Shown in pieces: positions 25,929-34,063 of a stretch of DNA of 64,000 nucleotides. The position numbers and the translations under genes were made by a program. The notes under the pieces were generated by a model that was not told where the DNA came from, did not search any database, and worked only from the letters and a program-made list of their open reading frames with translations. Every line of letters starts with the position of its first letter. Within the stretch, counting starts at the first letter, position 1. Source of the DNA: RGIG3009 sp964390295 (lineage in GTDB: Bacteria > Bacillota > Clostridia > Oscillospirales > Acutalibacteraceae); NCBI GenBank assembly GCA_964390295.1, contig CAYMHR010000003.1, forward strand, positions 27,970-91,969. Reading direction: 5' to 3'.

Positions 25929-26522
25929 TTATTTCAGCATGTAGATCGTGACGTTTTGCCGCCCGAAGGTTAGACATTCCTCGCGCGTATCCATGTACAG
26001 GTCTACCAGAATCGTATTGTTCAGCAGATCACCGCCGGTATCCTCGGCAACGGCATATCCGTAAACGTAACCGCTGTCGGAGACGATAAACAGCTTGCTT
26101 CCGTAGGCGATCCGCTTGGGATTGACGGCAACGGTACCCCATTGCGGCGTGGTGCCGGTTGCTGTAACGGCGTTTTCCTTGGCGGTATAAGCGCAGGCAG
26201 TGCCCTCCACGGTTCGAACGTAGTGCAGGGGAAGTCCGTCTTCGTCCAGCGGAAATTCGTCCAGCATTTCGGGGAAGGCACCGGTATAGCGCGCTTCGTT
26301 TGCGACCGGTTCGGTCGTGACGGGAGGAATTTCCATCATGTCCGGCACGGCAAAGTCGGCAACATAGGTGCCGACGGCTTCGGTGGAGGGGGTGGCGCTG
26401 TCGGCGACGGGATGAGCCGCGGTGGCAGTTTCCACCCGGTTTCCGCGATACAGGATCAGCGTGATGGTCAATATCGGAATTGTGGCAATGAGTACAGGCA
26501 GAAGCTCTCGGCGCTGTTTCAT
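25929..26522 (-). CDS. 3D-domain cell-wall protein
   Basis: Membrane-anchored or secreted protein of 197 aa: an N-terminal hydrophobic segment at about 8-25, a Pro/Thr/Glu-rich linker, then a C-terminal 3D domain (GTVAVNPKRIAYGSKLFI, AVAEDTGG, VDLYMDTREECLTFGRQNV). The three conserved Asp residues that name the domain are visible. The fold is that of MltA/RpfB-like lytic transglycosylases, so a role in peptidoglycan turnover is likely. Promoter at 26546-26575; ATG follows AAAGGAGAG. Confidence 0.85.
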   Translation of the reverse strand: MKQRRELLPVLIATIPILTITLILYRGNRVETATAAHPVADSATPSTEAVGTYVADFAVPDMMEIPPVTTEPVANEARYTGAFPEMLDEFPLDEDGLPLHYVRTVEGTACAYTAKENAVTATGTTPQWGTVAVNPKRIAYGSKLFIVSDSGYVYGYAVAEDTGGDLLNNTILVDLYMDTREECLTFGRQNVTIYMLK

Positions 26523-26545
26523 AGCGGCACTCTCCTTTCTTGACT

Positions 26546-26575
26546 AGTATACCAAAGCGGCGGCGTGTCTGTCAA
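26546..26575 (-). promoter_or_regulatory. Promoter of the 3D-domain gene
   Basis: Minus strand TTGACA (26570-26575) and TATACT (26546-26551) with an 18-base spacer. Confidence 0.7.
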
Positions 26576-26629
26576 ACGACGGACAAGCCGCATTTTTGTG
26601 TGAAATGACGGTGCCTTTTTTCAAAAAAG

Positions 26630-26668
26630 CCCGGTTCCATCGAACGTATCCGCTCGAAAGCCGGGAAA
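26630..26668 (-). terminator. Hairpin with T-run in the 3D-gene upstream gap
   Basis: On the minus strand CCCGG and CCGGG arms, with an inner TCGA pairing, precede CTTTTTT. It would end leftward transcription before the 3D-gene promoter; its source is not evident. The rest of 26576-26812 shows no gene. Confidence 0.5.
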
Positions 26669-26812
26669 TTTTTGCTATATTTGTCGCGCCGTTTGTGTAA
26701 CTTGATAAAATCCCCGTTGCGGTTGCTACCTGCGTTTTTTCAAAGCATGAGCTCTTAAAGATGAATGTTTGCAACAAGAAGCCTCGCTATTTTACCTGAT
26801 AATACAAAAAAG

Positions 26813-26841
26813 TTGACAAATCGAAACTTCTCTGCTATTAT
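26813..26841 (+). promoter_or_regulatory. Promoter of the frameshifted lipoprotein gene
   Basis: TTGACA (26813-26818), 17-base spacer, TATTAT (26836-26841). Confidence 0.75.
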
Positions 26842-26873
26842 ATATTTACAGAGGATGTGGGAGAGTGATTCCA

Positions 26874-26894
26874 ATGGGGTTTCGTGATCCGTAG
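26874..26894 (+). CDS. Leader mini-ORF with a fifth SD/TGAtTCC module
   Basis: ATG with GGGAGAG and the spacer TGATTCCA ahead; encodes MGFRDP. The 14 bases TGATTCCAATGGGG differ from module 3 at 24911 (TGAGTCCAATGGGC) at two places. It is in the 5' leader of the lipoprotein gene, about 26 bases after the expected transcription start. Confidence 0.4.
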   Translation: MGFRDP

Positions 26895-26994
26895 TCGCGT
26901 TACGTTGAATGAACGTTGTTCGTAAGTGCGCCAACATCCGAGCCAACGGTTACGTTTGCGTTGTCTTGGCGATAACGGAAAGGGGAGAAAAGAC

Positions 26995-27920
26995 ATGGCA
27001 AAACGGGTATTAGCCATTGGAGTAGCATTGCTGTTGATAGTTGTCACCGCCGCCTGTACAAAGAAAACGACGGGGAGTGACGTCACAGCCAAAACTACCG
27101 ACCCTGTATCGCAAAGCACCGCTTCTACCGTGACATCAACTTCGAAAATCGACGGCTCTGTGCCTACCGTTACAACGGCGGCCGAACAGTCGGGCGAGAC
27201 CGGAACGTCCTCTACCAATACGGTCCTGGTTACCGCATGGCAGACGCGTGCGACACAAACCGGCTTGGGTAACGATCGTCTTCCGTGGCGTTCCCGATAG
27301 CGGTTCCCTTCACCGCGGAGGAGCTGTGTGTGCATGGGAATGCCATCGAGCTGCTTTTCAGCACGGATGACTGGGAGTTTTATCGTTCGTATATGACGAG
27401 CACCTGCTTTGTGCTGGAAAACGGAAAGCGGATTGAACAGAAGGAATTGCAAGCCTCGGTGGATGACGGAATGATCACGCCGTCTCAACTGATGGCAATC
27501 TATGAGCTGGACGTTCACGCCAAGCAGGCAAAGGACACGGCATCCGGTGAAGCGAGAACCGGCCGCCTGTGTTCCTTCCAAAGCTACCGTGAAGCCACGG
27601 TGCTTCAGGGTAACACCGAAACGTACGTGTATCCGCCGTACGATTTTATCGGGGAGTTTTATGCGGATTCCACCTTGCCCGACTGGGGCGGCGGCGAGAG
27701 CCTTGGTTACTACTTCCATGCCGAAGAATTGCAGACGTTGGCGGAAGCCGCCTGTCCGCAAAAATCCTTTGCCGGTTTGACCGATGTCGAAGGGATTCGC
27801 GTGGGAAATGCGCTGTACGTTTCGCAAAAAACGGCGGAGCAGGCCGGAATCGGGGTTCGCGTGAGTGTCAATGCTGAAAATGGGCACGCCACCGCTTTGG
27901 AGCTTACGTTCCCTCAATAA
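26995..27920 (+). pseudogene. Lipoprotein gene split by a frameshift
   Basis: The first frame (26995-27300) encodes a lipoprotein signal (hydrophobic 5-20, VTAAC lipobox) and a Thr/Ser-rich linker, then stops at TAG 27298. A folded 200-residue domain (FTAEELCVHGNAIELLF onward) continues one frame back from about 27285 to 27920 without any ribosome site. The switch must lie between 27273 and 27297, since TAA blocks that frame at 27270. No slippery heptamer is visible. It may be a real mutation or an assembly error. No domain family recognised. Confidence 0.6.
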
Positions 27921-27945
27921 TCCGACGTGCTGTGAGTAACGTAAC

Positions 27946-27990
27946 GCCCCTTGTGCAGGAAAACCTGTACAAGGGGCGCTTTGCTTTTGT
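27946..27990 (+). terminator. Terminator between the lipoprotein gene and asnB
   Basis: Stem GCCCCTTGTGCAGG / CCTGTACAAGGGGC (one G-U pair) with an AAAA loop, followed by GCTTTGCTTTT. Confidence 0.8.
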
Positions 27991-27991
27991 G

Positions 27992-29818
27992 TTAGCCGAA
28001 GTATTGCTGATACCAAACCAAGAACATATAAACGGTCCAAATCTTACGGCTGTTGTCGCGCTTGCCGTGATAATGTTCGTCCAAAAAGGCTACCAGCTGA
28101 TCCACGTGGAAAAAGCGCTGTGCCGTTTCGCCGGTGAACGCTTCCTTGACGATGGCGTAATACGGCTCCTGACGCAACCAAACGCGGATGGGAACGGGGA
28201 AACCGAGCTTCGGGCGTGCGGTATCCTTTTCGGGCAGGTGACGCTTGGCGGCAAGACGCATGGCATATTTGGTGGTGCCGCCGGCGATGCGATGCTTGGC
28301 GGGAATCCGCGAGGCGACGTCAAACACGTGACGATCTAGGAACGGAACGCGCAATTCCAGCGAGTGTGCCATGCTCATGCGGTCGGCTTTGAGAAGAATG
28401 TCACCGACCATCCAGCGGTTAATATCCAAATACTGCATCCGCGTTACGTCGTCGAGCCCTTCGGTACGGGCGTACCATACTGCGGTGTGCGCGGTGGGAT
28501 CGGTGGCCGGAATGGATTTTAACAGCGCCGTCTTTTCCTTTTTGCTAAACATATAGGCGTTTCCGATAAAGCGTTCTTCCAGCGATTTGGAGCCGCGAAT
28601 GAGGAAGGAGCGCCCCTTAAAATCCACCGGAATTCGCGTGGCCAGCGACGCTACGGCGCGGCGAAGCCAGCGCGGCAGCTTTTGATACCCGGCGAGCGAA
28701 AACGGCTCGTGATAGATGCGATAGCCGCCGAACAATTCGTCAGCACCCTCGCCGGAAAGCACCACCTTGACGTACTGCGATGCCAGCTTGGAAACAAAGT
28801 AGAGAGCCACACAGGCCGGGTCGGCCAGCGGCTGATCCAGCATGTATTGCACTTGGGGCAGGGACTCCCAGTATTCCTCCGGAGTGATCAGGTGACGATG
28901 ATGCTCAATGCCGACTTCCTTGGCCAGCTCGGCGGCAAAGGAGGTTTCGTTATAGTGTTCGCCGTTGTCAAAGCCGACGGTAAAGGCCTTTTGACCGGCA
29001 AAGTAGGAGGCAACAAAGCAGGAATCCACGCCGCCGGAAAGGAAGCAGCCCACCTCGACGTCGCTGATGCGGTGCGCTTCTACCGAGTCGGTGAAGGCTT
29101 CGTCAATTTGATCCACCGCCTGCTCCAAGGTCATGCTGTCGTCCGGATGGAAAACGGCTTCCCAATAGCGCGTTTCCTCCACGTTCCCGTCGCAATATTT
29201 CAAATAGTGACCGGGCTGTAAGCAATAAATCTCTTTGAAAAACGTTTCGCGCGGCAGGGAATATTGATAAGACAAATAGTTGTCCAAAGCGGCTTCATTG
29301 AAAATGCGCGGCACGTCGGGATGCTCCAGTAGGGATTTAATTTCCGAGCCAAACACCAGCCGCCCGTCGGGAAGCAGGGCATAGTGCATGGGCTTAATGC
29401 CGAAAAAGTCGCGTGCCAGGAACAGGGAACGGGAGGGCTTGTCCCAAATGGCAAAGGCAAACATACCGCGCAGACGGTTCAGCAGGGCGGTGTCCCATTC
29501 TTCAAAGCCGTGCAACAGCACCTCGCTGTCCGACTCGGTCTTAAACGTGTGACCGGTGGCCAGCAATTCCCGGCGAAGCTCGCGGTAATTGTAAATTTCT
29601 CCGTTGAACGTCAGCACCTTGGTGCCGTCCTCGTTTTCGATGGGCTGATGTCCGCCCTCCAAATCGATGATACTCAAGCGCCGAAACGCCATGGCCACGG
29701 TGTCGTCCATATAAACGCCTTCGGAGTCGGGACCCCGATGGGTGATTTTATCCGCCATGTTTCGCAGGACCTGCTCGCGATCCACCAGTTCACCGGTAAA
29801 GCCGCAAAATCCGCACAT
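27992..29818 (-). CDS. asnB: Glutamine-hydrolysing asparagine synthetase
   Basis: Makes Asn from Asp, glutamine and ATP. The true start is ATG 29818 so that the nucleophile Cys is residue 2 (MCGFCGF), as the N-terminal glutaminase requires. Other hallmarks are THRGPDSEG, FNGEIYNY, the synthetase PP-loop LSGGVDS near 260 and GEGADELFGGY. Length 608 aa is normal. Single gene; the ribosome site GGAGAGGA lies about 10 bases ahead. Confidence 0.95.
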   Translation of the reverse strand: MCGFCGFTGELVDREQVLRNMADKITHRGPDSEGVYMDDTVAMAFRRLSIIDLEGGHQPIENEDGTKVLTFNGEIYNYRELRRELLATGHTFKTESDSEVLLHGFEEWDTALLNRLRGMFAFAIWDKPSRSLFLARDFFGIKPMHYALLPDGRLVFGSEIKSLLEHPDVPRIFNEAALDNYLSYQYSLPRETFFKEIYCLQPGHYLKYCDGNVEETRYWEAVFHPDDSMTLEQAVDQIDEAFTDSVEAHRISDVEVGCFLSGGVDSCFVASYFAGQKAFTVGFDNGEHYNETSFAAELAKEVGIEHHRHLITPEEYWESLPQVQYMLDQPLADPACVALYFVSKLASQYVKVVLSGEGADELFGGYRIYHEPFSLAGYQKLPRWLRRAVASLATRIPVDFKGRSFLIRGSKSLEERFIGNAYMFSKKEKTALLKSIPATDPTAHTAVWYARTEGLDDVTRMQYLDINRWMVGDILLKADRMSMAHSLELRVPFLDRHVFDVASRIPAKHRIAGGTTKYAMRLAAKRHLPEKDTARPKLGFPVPIRVWLRQEPYYAIVKEAFTGETAQRFFHVDQLVAFLDEHYHGKRDNSRKIWTVYMFLVWYQQYFG

Positions 29819-29948
29819 ACCCGTCACATCCTCTCCGCTGTTTCAGCCGACAGCGCATGATATAACAGTAGTATAACAGAAACCGGCGGATTTTCAAAGA
29901 GGATATTTCAAAAAGTTCATATTTTTTAGAAAAAAGCGAAATGAAGGC

Positions 29949-29977
29949 TTGACATTTCCTGAAATCCGTGGTATAGT
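29949..29977 (+). promoter_or_regulatory. tRNA-Tyr promoter
   Basis: TTGACA (29949-29954), 17-base spacer, TATAGT (29972-29977), about 19 bases before the mature tRNA. Confidence 0.8.
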
Positions 29978-29995
29978 TTGACTTGCGCTTGACGT

Positions 29996-30080
29996 GGGGG
30001 AATTCCCGAGCGGCCAAAGGGGGCAGACTGTAAATCTGTTGTCTCTGACTTCGATGGTTCGAATCCATCTTCCCCCACCA
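29996..30080 (+). tRNA. tRNA-Tyr (GTA)
   Basis: Type II tRNA of 85 bases with a long variable arm. The acceptor stem GGGGGAA pairs with TTCCCCC; D arm CCCGAG...GGG; anticodon loop CTGTAAA with GTA at 30030-30032; T arm GATGG TTCGAATC CCATC; CCA is encoded. It has its own promoter and terminator. Confidence 0.95.
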
Positions 30081-30087
30081 TAACTGG

Positions 30088-30128
30088 ACGCCTGTTTTGA
30101 TACAATACGTATCGAAGCAGGCGTTTTG
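30088..30128 (+). terminator. tRNA-Tyr terminator
   Basis: A 16-bp stem (30088-30103 with 30109-30124, two G-U pairs) and a T-run. Confidence 0.85.
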
Positions 30129-30149
30129 TGAATTTGGAGGAACAAAAGC

Positions 30150-30578
30150 ATGATCTATACTGAAATGACAAAAAAGGCGTTGTGCCTGTCATTCGATGCT
30201 CATAAGGAGCAGATCGACAAAAGCGGCATACCGTATGTTTATCATCCTTTTCACCTTGCGGAACAGATGGATTCTGAAGTAACTGTTACGGTTGCACTCC
30301 TTCATGATGTTGTTGAAGACGCTAATTATACCATTGATGATATTATCGTTATGGGCTTTCCTAAGTCTGTTACGGATGCACTGGCTCTAATGACCCATGA
30401 TAAGTCGGTCCCCTATATGGATTATGTCGCAAAGATAAAATCCAATCCCATTGCTAAGGCGGTCAAGCTTGCAGATCTCCGCCACAACAGCGATATCAGC
30501 AGACTTGACACCGTGGATGAAAAAACGATAGAACGCTTAAAGAAATATGCTGCTGCAATTGAACTTCTAATGACCTGA
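30150..30578 (+). CDS. Small HD-domain protein, SpoT/Mesh1-type hydrolase-like
   Basis: A 142-aa stand-alone HD domain resembling the (p)ppGpp hydrolase half of RelA/SpoT: HPFHLAEQM, ALLHDVVEDANYT with the HD pair, and KAVKLADLRHN with the downstream Asp. Such small alarmone hydrolases (Mesh1-like) remove the 3' pyrophosphate; similar HD proteins of unknown substrate exist. Its codons end in A/T much more than its neighbours' (for example many ATT, GAT, TAT), hinting at recent acquisition next to tRNA-Tyr. ATG after TTTGGAGG. Confidence 0.75.
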   Translation: MIYTEMTKKALCLSFDAHKEQIDKSGIPYVYHPFHLAEQMDSEVTVTVALLHDVVEDANYTIDDIIVMGFPKSVTDALALMTHDKSVPYMDYVAKIKSNPIAKAVKLADLRHNSDISRLDTVDEKTIERLKKYAAAIELLMT

Positions 30579-30823
30579 TGCTCCATATACTTCTACCAAA
30601 AGTCAACGGGCGATCTGCTGCGAGGTGACTCAAGCGTCTTATCATATGTCTGTTCAGAATATAGCCGTCCCAGTTTTCAAATCCGAAAAACACCATCGAC
30701 TTTGCACTACGAATCGGGGTCCTTATGTTTAACATTGATAAATGAGCATTGCGGAGATGCATTTTTACTGTTCTCATTTTTTCGAAGCTCTCACGAAAGC
30801 TGTCGTTTCAAAAAAGATGCGTA
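30579..30823. other. AT-richer gap after the HD gene
   Basis: No supportable gene. A 93-codon minus-strand frame (30496-30777) overlaps the HD gene and lacks a ribosome site. Base composition resembles the HD gene rather than the flanks, so this is probably the remainder of the same acquired segment. Confidence 0.4.
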
Positions 30824-30853
30824 TTTACAAATTGTTTTGAGGTGTGATATACT
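30824..30853 (+). promoter_or_regulatory. Promoter of the ABC exporter operon
   Basis: TTTACA (30824-30829), 18-base spacer, TATACT (30848-30853). Confidence 0.6.
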
Positions 30854-30908
30854 ATAAAAAGCAAGAGAGTGGATCAGGCTGTGCTTGAAAAATCGGAGGC
30901 GAAAGCAG

Positions 30909-31808
30909 ATGATATTGGAGCTGAAAGGCATCGAAAAATCATTTGGCGAAAAGCAGGTTCTTACCGGGGTATCGTTCAAGGCGGAGAGCGGAAAGGCTTT
31001 TGGATTGCTCGGCAGAAACGGTGCCGGTAAAACCACGTCGATTCGCATTTTGATGGATGTGTTTCCTGCAAATGCTGGTGAGGTGCTGATCGACGGTCGG
31101 CCGATCGATTACGACAACGTTAAAATCGGTTATCTTCCGGAAGAACGAGGCTTGTATCCGAAGAAAATCATCTTGGATCAGCTTGTCTATTTTGCCGAAC
31201 TGAAGGGGATGGACCGCCGGGCGGCGGTGCAGTCGGTCGATCGTTGGCTGGAGCGGCTCGGCATGGCGGCCTACCGTAACAAGCGGCTCGATACGCTTTC
31301 CAAGGGTAATCAGCAGAAGATTCAGCTGATTACCGCGCTGGCTCACGATCCTGATATTGTGATTTTGGACGAGCCGTTTTCCGGGCTTGATCCCGTCAAC
31401 GCTATGCTCTTAAAGGACGTGGTTAAGGAGCAAATCCAAAGCGGAAAAATCGTGTTGCTCTCCAGCCATCAAATGAGCTACGTCGAGGAGTTTTGCGACA
31501 GCATCGCCATACTCAACAACGGTGTCGTTGCTTTGCAGGGAGACCTGCACGCAATTAAGCGCGATTATCCGCGCAATCGTCTGGTGGTCCGCACGGAAAC
31601 ACCCGATGCCATTCGGACCGATTTTGGTTCCTCCTGCACAGTGATGGATAACGGTGATTTGATGATTTTTCTGGCCTCTCCTTCCGAGAAAAGGGCCGTG
31701 ATGACGCGCTTGGCAGAGAACTACGACGTTGACGAGGTGAGGGTGTTCGAGCCTTCGCTCAACGACATTTTCGTGGAATATGCGGGCGACGCTACCAAGG
31801 AGGGATAA
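30909..31808 (+). CDS. ABC exporter ATP-binding protein, NatA-like
   Basis: A 299-aa ATPase: Walker A GRNGAGKTT at about 37-45, signature LSKGNQQKIQ (a YhaQ/NatA-type variant), Walker B IVILDEPFSGLDP and the H-loop SSHQM. A C-terminal domain of 80 residues follows, as in NatA/YhaQ. It pairs with the permease that starts three bases after its stop. The cargo (sodium, peptide or drug) cannot be inferred. ATG 30909 lies ten bases after GGAGG. Confidence 0.9.
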   Translation: MILELKGIEKSFGEKQVLTGVSFKAESGKAFGLLGRNGAGKTTSIRILMDVFPANAGEVLIDGRPIDYDNVKIGYLPEERGLYPKKIILDQLVYFAELKGMDRRAAVQSVDRWLERLGMAAYRNKRLDTLSKGNQQKIQLITALAHDPDIVILDEPFSGLDPVNAMLLKDVVKEQIQSGKIVLLSSHQMSYVEEFCDSIAILNNGVVALQGDLHAIKRDYPRNRLVVRTETPDAIRTDFGSSCTVMDNGDLMIFLASPSEKRAVMTRLAENYDVDEVRVFEPSLNDIFVEYAGDATKEG

Positions 31809-31811
31809 GCC

Positions 31812-33065
31812 GTGAAGCAGTTTTGGAAAATACTGAAATTTGAGCTGAAGGACTATTTCAAAAACAAGATTTTTATCGGCGTTACCATCTTTTTGGTGGT
31901 GTTGATTGCTGTGGTTATGTTCTTTCCGCGCGTTGCCGCCCTGCTCAATAACGACGACGCAGGGGAGAACGGGGAGGGGAACGCCGACGTGCTTTCCGTG
32001 ATGCTTGTTAAAGCGGATGCTTCTTCTCAAGCCGAGCTGGTGCGCGAGACTTTTTCCGCCTGCTTTTGGGATTATGACGTGCAGGGCACGGAGGCGGAAA
32101 CACGTGAAATCAAAGAGAAGGTTGCCGCCGGCGAAGTGGAATGTGCGTTTGTGATGACCGGACCGACCGCCTTTACGTATTACGTGGACAACCTCTCCAT
32201 GTACGACGTGAACACCGAGACGGCAATCGAAGCGTTGCAGCAAATCTATCAAATGAACGCCATGATCGGCGGCGGTATGTCGGCAGAAGAGGCGGCCGCC
32301 GTGGTGAATATTCAAATTGACGGCAAAGCAGAAAACCTGGGCAAGGATCAGATGCAGAATTTCTTTTACACCTACGTGATGGTTTTTGCTTTGTACATGG
32401 TCATTCTGCTTTACGGCCAGATGGTTGCTACCAACGTAGCAACGGAAAAGAGCTCTCGTGCGATGGAAGTGCTGATTACCAGCGCCAAGCCGACCGCGAT
32501 GATGTTTGGTAAGGTGATCGCCTCCTGCCTGGCAGGACTGATACAACTGGTTGCCGTCTTCGGATCGGCGCTTCTGTTCTATAATCTCAATCAGTCCTAT
32601 TGGGGGGACAACGAAATCATCAATTCGCTTTTTAACATTCCGCCGGCGCTTTTGGCGTACATGGTGACGTTCTTTGTTCTCGGGTTCCTGATTTATGCCT
32701 TTATGTTCGGCGCGGTTGGTTCTACCGTCTCCAAACTCGAAGACGTGAACACGTCGGTCATGCCAATTACCACACTGTTTATCATTGCTTTTTTTGCCGT
32801 GATGATCTCGATGAGTTCAGGCGAGGTAGACAACGTGGTGATGACGATTTGTTCCTACGTTCCGTTCACTTCGCCAATGTCGATGTTTACGAGAATCGCT
32901 ATGAGTACCGTTCCCTGGTACGAAATCGTAGCGTCCATCGCGATTCTCATTGGCTCTACGGTCGGCGTAGGTGTTCTGTCGGCAAAAATTTACCGCGTCG
33001 GTGTGCTGACGTACGGAAACGCGCCCAAGCTCCGCAACGTTCTCAAGATGGTTTGGAAAGTATAA
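31812..33065 (+). CDS. ABC-2 type permease, NatB/YhaP-like
   Basis: A 417-aa membrane protein with an N-terminal helix (about 22-42), a 140-residue extracytoplasmic loop, then five helices from about 190 on, the usual layout of NatB-type permeases. The VATEKSSRAMEVLITS coupling segment before the second helix is characteristic. GTG start directly behind AAGGAGG at the end of the ATPase gene. It forms a two-gene exporter with that ATPase. Confidence 0.88.
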   Translation: MKQFWKILKFELKDYFKNKIFIGVTIFLVVLIAVVMFFPRVAALLNNDDAGENGEGNADVLSVMLVKADASSQAELVRETFSACFWDYDVQGTEAETREIKEKVAAGEVECAFVMTGPTAFTYYVDNLSMYDVNTETAIEALQQIYQMNAMIGGGMSAEEAAAVVNIQIDGKAENLGKDQMQNFFYTYVMVFALYMVILLYGQMVATNVATEKSSRAMEVLITSAKPTAMMFGKVIASCLAGLIQLVAVFGSALLFYNLNQSYWGDNEIINSLFNIPPALLAYMVTFFVLGFLIYAFMFGAVGSTVSKLEDVNTSVMPITTLFIIAFFAVMISMSSGEVDNVVMTICSYVPFTSPMSMFTRIAMSTVPWYEIVASIAILIGSTVGVGVLSAKIYRVGVLTYGNAPKLRNVLKMVWKV

Positions 33066-33149
33066 CGGTTGACTGGCAGGGCATCGCTTCGGCGGTGCCC
33101 TTGCCTTGTGATTGGCGCGATCAACGGCGCGGGTGCGATCCGTAAACGG

Positions 33150-33178
33150 TTGCATTTCCGGAAAACATGTGATAGAAT
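33150..33178 (+). promoter_or_regulatory. Promoter of the PHP phosphatase gene
   Basis: TTGCAT (33150-33155), 17-base spacer, TAGAAT (33173-33178). Confidence 0.65.
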
Positions 33179-33243
33179 AAAGTGTCCTTCGGCGGCAGCT
33201 TGCCGTCGGAATATCCGCAATCGAGTCAAAGGAGCTACGCACC

Positions 33244-34059
33244 ATGCGTTATCTGCAAAATTTACATACCCATTCCACCTATTGTGACGGTAAGGATACC
33301 TTGACAGAGCTTGCCGATGCCGCGCTGGCGCTCGGCTTTGAGTCTCTCGGTTTTTCGGGTCATTCCTATAACTCGTTTTCAACGATCCACATGTCCTTGC
33401 CCGGTACTGAGGAATATAAGCAGGAGATTGCTCGCTTGAAGCAGACGTATGACGGGCGGCTGAAGCTGTACTGTGGTCTGGAAGCGGAAATGCTGTCGGA
33501 TTGCGATTTTACCGGATACGATTACGTGATCGGTTCAGTACACTATCTTAAACTGGGCGATGAGATCGTGGGCTTTGACCGTACCAAGGAAGAAATCTTG
33601 AGGATCATTGACACCTACTTCGACGGTGACGGCATGAAATTCGCTCAAAGCTATTACGAGCATCTGGCAATGCTCCCGCAATACGGCGAGTTCGACATCA
33701 TTGGGCATTTCGACCTGCTGTGTAAGCACAACGAGACGGCGCACTACGTTGACGAATCCTCCCCGGTGTATCGCGATTTGGCGTTTTCCGCTATCGAAGC
33801 GTTGGACGGAAAAATTTCTCTGTTTGAGGTCAACACCGGGTGCATTTCACGAGGCTATCGGCAACGTCCGTATCCGGCACCGTTTCTCATTCGCGAGTTG
33901 AAACGGCGCGGCTTCGGTATTGTGATCAGCTCGGATTGTCATGATCGCCGCTTTTTGGATTGCCACTTTGCCGAGGCGGAAGAGCTGCTGCGCGCGTGCG
34001 GTTATTCCGAACGATATATTTTGACCGACGACGGATTTCGCGCGGTTCCGATTGGGTGA
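33244..34059 (+). CDS. PHP-family phosphatase, histidinol-phosphatase (HisJ/HisK) type
   Basis: A 271-aa PHP-domain enzyme: LHTHSTYCDG at 6-15, FSGHSYNSF, GLEAEM, DYVIGSVHYL, IIGHFDLL and SSDCHDRR provide the metal ligands. Best match is histidinol-phosphate phosphatase of the HisJ type, the penultimate step of histidine synthesis in Firmicutes; no other his gene is close, so a different phosphoester is possible. ATG after AAAGGAG. EutH starts five bases after its stop. Confidence 0.85.
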   Translation: MRYLQNLHTHSTYCDGKDTLTELADAALALGFESLGFSGHSYNSFSTIHMSLPGTEEYKQEIARLKQTYDGRLKLYCGLEAEMLSDCDFTGYDYVIGSVHYLKLGDEIVGFDRTKEEILRIIDTYFDGDGMKFAQSYYEHLAMLPQYGEFDIIGHFDLLCKHNETAHYVDESSPVYRDLAFSAIEALDGKISLFEVNTGCISRGYRQRPYPAPFLIRELKRRGFGIVISSDCHDRRFLDCHFAEAEELLRACGYSERYILTDDGFRAVPIG

Positions 34060-34063
34060 GAGT

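Noticed and set aside
25912..25933. GGCCGT/ACGGCC hairpin as terminator of the TauE-like genes
   Set aside because: Two-base loop and an interrupted T-run make it weak; no call made.
27273..27300. Programmed -1 frameshift in the lipoprotein gene
   Set aside because: No X-XXY-YYZ heptamer and no obvious stimulatory stem in the only possible window.
26838..28040. 400-codon open frame on the minus strand over the split lipoprotein
   Set aside because: It covers a good plus-strand promoter, leader and terminator, its translation has no recognisable domain, and the plus strand encodes a lipoprotein signal and a folded domain. It is an antisense shadow.
30496..30777. 93-codon minus-strand ORF after the HD gene
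   Set aside because: Overlaps the HD gene end, lacks a ribosome site and matches no family I know; perhaps a remnant of acquired DNA but not supportable as a gene.
30060..30908. Integrative element at the tRNA-Tyr 3' end
   Set aside because: No integrase and no duplicated tRNA end such as TTCCCCCACC is visible downstream; only composition hints remain.
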